DNA of 10,023 bases from Candidatus Hydrogenedentota bacterium (lineage in GTDB: Bacteria; Hydrogenedentota; Hydrogenedentia; Hydrogenedentales; SLHB01), in contig PWNM01000539.1 of NCBI GenBank assembly GCA_003557825.1, forward strand, positions 1 through 10,023, read 5' to 3'. A program made the position numbers and the translations under genes. Shown here piece after piece: positions 6,527 to 10,023 of the stretch; position 1 is the stretch's first letter, and the number at the start of each line of letters is the position of its first letter. The notes under the pieces were generated by a model. The model did not search any database. It was not told the origin of the DNA and saw nothing but the letters and a program-made list of their open reading frames with translations.

Positions 6527-7702
6527 GTGTTGCGTTATTTGTCCGCCGGCGAGTCCCATGGCCGCGGCTGCTTTTGTTTTATAGATGGGTTCCCGGCAGG
6601 CCTCAAGCTTGAACCGGAGGACATCAACTTTTGGTTGGCCGAACGTCAAAAAGGCTATGGCCGTGGCGGCCGGCAGCGCATCGAAAAAGACGAGGTCGAT
6701 GTGCTCTCCGGCATTCGGGCGGGCGTAACGCAAGGCAGCCCCATTCTGCTGGCGGTGTGGAACCGGGATTTCGAGAACTGGCGCGAAGCCATGGATCCCT
6801 GGAAGCCTTCGTCAGGCGAGCGGGCGCGGAAAATCGTGCAACCCCGGCCGAGTCATGCCGACCTGGTGGGCGCGCTGAAATACGGCCACGACGATTGCCG
6901 CAACGTCCTCGAACGGGCCAGCGCACGGGAGACCGCCGCACGGGTGGCGGCGGGGGCCCTTTGCCGCAAACTGCTGGCCGAATTCAACGTCGATGTGGCC
7001 GCCCATGTCGTACAGATTGGCGATGCCATTGCCGACACGGATACCATCCCCTCGAACCAGCTCCGATCGCTCTCGATGGAGTCGACGGTGCGATGCTGCG
7101 ACAAGGAGGCCGAACCGCGCATGATCGCCGCGATCAAAGCGGCCAAGCAAGCAAAAGATACGCTAGGCGGCATTGTCGAAGCCCGCATGTGGGGACTACC
7201 GCCGGGCTTGGGAACCTATGTCCAATGGGACATGAAACTCGATGCCCGCGCCACCCAGGCCCTCGCAAGCATTCAGGCGGTAAAGGGCGTGGAAATCGGT
7301 CTGGGCTTTCGTGCGGCCGATCGTCCCGGGAGCGCCTATCACGACGAAATCGTTTATGAACCCGGCGACCGGGTTAAAGGCCCCTATCGGCGACTGTCGA
7401 ATAATCTGGGCGGCATGGAAGGCAGTATGACCACGGGCGAAGATTTTGTGGTACGCGTGGTGAAAAAGCCCATTGCCACGTTGATGCGGCCTTTGCGCAG
7501 CGTCAATATGGAGACCCACGAGGCGACGAAAGCCGAGGTCGAGCGGAGCGATGCCTGCGCAGTACCTGCCCTGGCCATCATTGTGGAGGCGGCCCTGGCC
7601 ATCGTCTTTGCCGAAGCTTTCATTGAGAAATTCGGCGGCGATAGCGTGGCGGAGATGAAACGGAATTACGACGCCTATCTGGACGCCATCAACCAACGCT
7701 AA
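6527..7702 (+). CDS. aroC: Chorismate synthase AroC
   Basis: AroC removes phosphate from 5-enolpyruvylshikimate 3-phosphate to make chorismate, needing reduced FMN; this is the last shikimate-pathway step and feeds tryptophan, phenylalanine, tyrosine and folate. The product from the GTG at 6527 is 391 residues, in the range of the longer bacterial form. Signatures: AGESHGRG with His11, GYGRGGRQRIEKDEV (43-57), RPSHADL (107-113) with His110, ERASARETAARVAAGAL (129-145), NNLGGMEGSMTTGED (292-306) and RSDACAVPALAII (340-352). The two catalytic histidines are kept, although the second usually sits in RPGHAD rather than RPSHAD. The start is decided by a near-perfect AAAGGAGG (6512-6519) placed 7 bases before 6527; an upstream in-frame GTG at 6506 would put that ribosome site inside the gene. 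It sits 24 bases after the prepilin peptidase and 20 before manA. Confidence 0.96.
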   Translation: MLRYLSAGESHGRGCFCFIDGFPAGLKLEPEDINFWLAERQKGYGRGGRQRIEKDEVDVLSGIRAGVTQGSPILLAVWNRDFENWREAMDPWKPSSGERARKIVQPRPSHADLVGALKYGHDDCRNVLERASARETAARVAAGALCRKLLAEFNVDVAAHVVQIGDAIADTDTIPSNQLRSLSMESTVRCCDKEAEPRMIAAIKAAKQAKDTLGGIVEARMWGLPPGLGTYVQWDMKLDARATQALASIQAVKGVEIGLGFRAADRPGSAYHDEIVYEPGDRVKGPYRRLSNNLGGMEGSMTTGEDFVVRVVKKPIATLMRPLRSVNMETHEATKAEVERSDACAVPALAIIVEAALAIVFAEAFIEKFGGDSVAEMKRNYDAYLDAINQR

Positions 7703-7722
7703 TCAGGAGACTCCTGCCGATT

Positions 7723-8817
7723 ATGATCCAACCCTCTCTCGGACTGCTGACCTTTGACACCCAGGTATTCGAACGCATATGGGGCGGACGCAAGCTCGAA
7801 ACCGAATATGGCATGGACCTTCCCCCGGAAAAACCGATAGGCGAAGCATGGGTGATATCGGACCATTCCTCGGCCGAAAGCGTGATCAACCGGGGTCCCT
7901 TCGCGGGGAAAACCCTTCACGACCTGCTGACGGAAGCTCCGAATGACCTGTTGGGACGTTGCGCCCAGCCGACTGTTCATGGTCGCTTTCCGTTGCTTCT
8001 AAAGGTGCTCGATGCGCGGGATGTGCTCTCGGTGCAGGTGCATCCCGACGATGCCAAGGCACAGGAACTGGGCGAACCGGATGTAGGTAAGACCGAAATG
8101 TGGCATGTGCTTCAGTCCGAACCGGGAAGCGAGCTCTATTGCGGGCTTCGTTCGGATGTGACGCCTGAACTGTTCCGCCAGGCAGTCGAAGAACAGCATC
8201 TCGAAGACCTAATGGTCTGCTTTCCCGTTCAGGCAGGAACGCCGGTGTTTGTACCGGCGGGGACGGTCCATGCGATTGGGGGGGGAATTGTCCTGGCCGA
8301 AATCCAGCAGAACAGCGATCTAACGTACCGTCTCTACGATTGGGGACGGCTTGATGCAAAGGGACAACCGCGGGAACTTCATATCGAAAAGGGCCTCGAA
8401 GCCATTCATTTCGGCTCCAGCCATAGTGGGCCCGCACATGGGCTCGCCTATATGGCAGATGGAGTCGAACGGATGGTGCTTGCGGCATGCCGCTATTTCG
8501 CAGCCGAAATGTTGCTTCTAAACGGCGCTACCCATACCCGCAATACCCGGGGCGGCTCATTCCACATCCTTCTCGCTGCCAACACCAACGTTCAGATTGA
8601 GGCAGCCGGAGGCGCCGTTGACCTGCAACCCGGCCAGGCCGCTCTTGTGCCCGGGTGTTGCGACACGTTCGCGGTTGCAGGCGAAGGGACGGTACTCGAT
8701 TACTACGTGCCTGACATTGCTGAGGACATCATCGCCCCGTTACGGGCAGCAGGACATGCCGATCCGGATATCATCCGTCTTGGCGGCGATCCCAGGCACA
8801 GCGATATTAGACCATAA
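7723..8817 (+). CDS. manA: Mannose-6-phosphate isomerase, class I (zinc cupin type)
   Basis: This enzyme interconverts mannose 6-phosphate and fructose 6-phosphate, linking central sugar metabolism to GDP-mannose and so to cell-surface glycans, or allowing growth on mannose. The 364-residue product is of the short bacterial class I type. The zinc ligands are all visible: Gln105 and His107 in SVQVHPDD, Glu125 in KTEMWHV, and His183 in GTVHAIGGG; the catalytic Arg203 is in YRLYDWGR. The N-terminal IWGGRKLE (19-26) is typical, and the C-terminal part (about 250-330) is a second cupin-like barrel. Some family members act on other phosphosugars, so the exact substrate is inferred. AGGAGA (7705-7710) lies 12 bases before the ATG, slightly distant. 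It is the last gene of its unit, ahead of a strong terminator. A run of eight G (8278-8285) lies within the zinc-site region. Confidence 0.93.
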   Translation: MIQPSLGLLTFDTQVFERIWGGRKLETEYGMDLPPEKPIGEAWVISDHSSAESVINRGPFAGKTLHDLLTEAPNDLLGRCAQPTVHGRFPLLLKVLDARDVLSVQVHPDDAKAQELGEPDVGKTEMWHVLQSEPGSELYCGLRSDVTPELFRQAVEEQHLEDLMVCFPVQAGTPVFVPAGTVHAIGGGIVLAEIQQNSDLTYRLYDWGRLDAKGQPRELHIEKGLEAIHFGSSHSGPAHGLAYMADGVERMVLAACRYFAAEMLLLNGATHTRNTRGGSFHILLAANTNVQIEAAGGAVDLQPGQAALVPGCCDTFAVAGEGTVLDYYVPDIAEDIIAPLRAAGHADPDIIRLGGDPRHSDIRP

Positions 8818-8838
8818 TAGCAACGGTTGAGATGCACA

Positions 8839-8876
8839 ACGCCCCGGCGCATAGGAGCTTTCGCCGGGGCGTTTTT
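8839..8876 (+). terminator. Rho-independent terminator after manA
   Basis: An 11-base perfect stem (8839-8849 with 8862-8872), very GC-rich, encloses a 12-base loop and runs straight into a five-T tract at 8872-8876. It ends the prepilin peptidase-aroC-manA unit. Read on the minus strand the same hairpin has only a poor U tract, so it may serve the convergent gene weakly at best. Confidence 0.93.
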
Positions 8877-8889
8877 ATCTGGGCGGTTT

Positions 8890-10023
8890 TTATGGATAGA
8901 CGACCTCAACCGACGCGGTGGGGGCGCTTTCCGTTCCGGTGGCATCCACGGCGGTGACGCGATAGTAATACGAGCCGCGTAACAGGGATCCGTCAAAGCC
9001 GAAGCCATTGCTTCGAAAAGCCGTCGTGCATCCGGCCACATAGGTCACGCGTGTCGCCGGACCGGCCTCGAATTCGGATGTCGTACCTCGATAGATGCGG
9101 TACCAATGCGCACCGGGCTGTTCTTGCCATTCGATCCGAACTCCGTCCACCGTTGTGACACGCGATGGCGGGGACAGTTCGGATTCCTCACGCGCCGGAT
9201 AGGCGGTCAGCATCAGCGCGTTATCGGCGCCGGCCGGAGGATATACGGCCTCGTTTGCGCCGTCAGACGCGGCGATATAGTATTCGATACCATCGGCGCC
9301 GATCGCCTCACCGGGAACCGTTGCGTTGAACACCGAGCGCACCCGGCGGGTCATGGGCAGCGATGCCCATGCATCTTGTCCAGGCGCCCGATAGTACAAC
9401 GTCGCGCTGACCTGATCATGGACCCGGCCATCCAGTATGCGGGCCGTCACATCGGCCGGTCGCCCTTCCGCGCCGGTCACCGGGGGCGACACGACGACAA
9501 TGTGAGGGGGCGTCGTATCGGCGGAACCCGCTTTGCAACGATAAGGCAGGCTTTGCGGACTCTCCCGGTTACGTAGATCCACCACACTCACCCGGTAATC
9601 GGCCACGCCGTCATAATGGTCTTCGTAGTGGAATACGGTTGGGGGCAACGGCGCATCGGTCAGGCGGACTTCGTCTCGATATACATGGAACCCGCGCAGA
9701 TTGGGCTCATCGTAAGCCCACGTGATGCGTGCTCCGTCCCTTGTACCCCGGGCTTCCACATGGATGGGAGCTTTCACGATCTGCCCCTCGCGCAACGCGT
9801 CTTTGCGCTCGAAGAAATTGAGATTGACAAAGCGATTCTGGTGATTTTGCACATTGCCCAGGGAAGATATATCGGTCACCCGGTGGGTAAAGTTTTGAAC
9901 CCACGTCGGGTAGCGACCGGGCAATTCCTCCCAGCTGTATCCCGGAAATTCGCGGTTGAGAATGATATGATCGAGTGTGGCTCCAAGTCGAGCATGCAAG
10001 AGCTTTAGATGCGCCACATGCTC
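8890..10023 (-). CDS. Large multidomain protein with FN3/Ig-like domains, C-terminal part (5' end cut by window)
   Basis: The last 377 residues of a minus-strand protein; the frame is open to the right edge, so its start is missing. Counting from the first visible residue, 1-83 is a region I do not recognise (it holds the aromatic FPGYSWEELPGRYPTWV and a QNHQNRFVNLNFFE stretch). About 84-157 looks like a fibronectin type III fold (GARITWAYDE, GFHVYRD, YRVSVVDLR). About 168-262 is an Ig-like or triple-tyrosine type module (DTTPPHIVV, ATLYYRAPGQDAW, GIEYYIAASDG). About 283-377 is a second FN3 domain (VRIEWQEQPGAHWYRIYRG, YYRVTAVDATGTES). Such C-terminal modules are typical of exported glycan-active enzymes or surface proteins, where they act as spacers or binding units; the catalytic part, if any, is out of view. 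The chain ends right after the last strand, with no PEP-CTERM or LPXTG anchor. It converges on manA. Confidence 0.85.
   Translation of the reverse strand, partial: EHVAHLKLLHARLGATLDHIILNREFPGYSWEELPGRYPTWVQNFTHRVTDISSLGNVQNHQNRFVNLNFFERKDALREGQIVKAPIHVEARGTRDGARITWAYDEPNLRGFHVYRDEVRLTDAPLPPTVFHYEDHYDGVADYRVSVVDLRNRESPQSLPYRCKAGSADTTPPHIVVVSPPVTGAEGRPADVTARILDGRVHDQVSATLYYRAPGQDAWASLPMTRRVRSVFNATVPGEAIGADGIEYYIAASDGANEAVYPPAGADNALMLTAYPAREESELSPPSRVTTVDGVRIEWQEQPGAHWYRIYRGTTSEFEAGPATRVTYVAGCTTAFRSNGFGFDGSLLRGSYYYRVTAVDATGTESAPTASVEVVYP

Noticed and set aside
6631..7359. Plus-strand ORF of 242 codons in another frame of aroC
   Set aside because: Arg/Gly-rich shadow frame typical of GC-rich genes; the AroC frame carries all family signatures.
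8839..8872. The manA hairpin as a full bidirectional terminator
   Set aside because: On the minus strand the sequence after the stem is TTGTGC rather than a U tract, so efficient termination of the FN3 gene there is not supported.
9106..9576. Plus-strand ORF of 156 codons opposite the FN3 gene
   Set aside because: It is antisense to a convincing multidomain protein, its translation is Arg/His-rich without recognisable motifs, and it lacks a ribosome site.

Overview
This window is an ordinary bacterial chromosomal segment, moderately GC-rich, with tightly packed genes. It reads as three blocks plus two edge fragments: the 3' part of a sulfatase gene (+), a complete trpD-trpC-trpF-trpB-trpA cluster (+), a prepilin peptidase-aroC-manA cluster (+) closed by a strong intrinsic terminator, and the 3' part of a convergent gene for a multidomain FN3/Ig-like protein (-). 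I see no phage, insertion sequence, CRISPR array, tRNA or rRNA.

The organism cannot be named from sequence alone. An arylsulfatase-type gene, a prepilin peptidase with the zinc-binding cysteine module, and a large FN3-bearing protein together suggest a free-living, polysaccharide-using Gram-negative-type bacterium, for example from the PVC group or a nearby lineage such as Hydrogenedentota. That is inference with low certainty.

Layout: 1-972 sulfatase C-terminal part; 973-1115 intergenic with a sigma70-like promoter; 1116-5504 trpDCFBA, where three of the four junctions overlap or nearly touch and trpF/trpB overlap by 56 bp; 5505-5611 intergenic with a second sigma70-like promoter; 5612-8817 prepilin peptidase, aroC and manA, separated by only 24 and 20 bp; 8839-8876 rho-independent terminator; 8890-10023 the C-terminal part of the minus-strand FN3 protein.

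Metabolically, AroC makes chorismate, the branch point feeding the tryptophan pathway. TrpD, TrpC, TrpF and TrpBA then carry anthranilate to tryptophan. Anthranilate synthase (trpE/trpG) is not in the window, so it must be encoded elsewhere or lie outside the segment. The prepilin peptidase and mannose-6-phosphate isomerase have no metabolic link to tryptophan; their shared spacing with aroC suggests co-transcription only. I found no previously undescribed system here. The points worth a second look are modest: the long trpF/trpB overlap, altered phosphate-site motifs in TrpF, an acidic insert in the prepilin peptidase, and the unidentified N-terminal domain of the FN3 protein.
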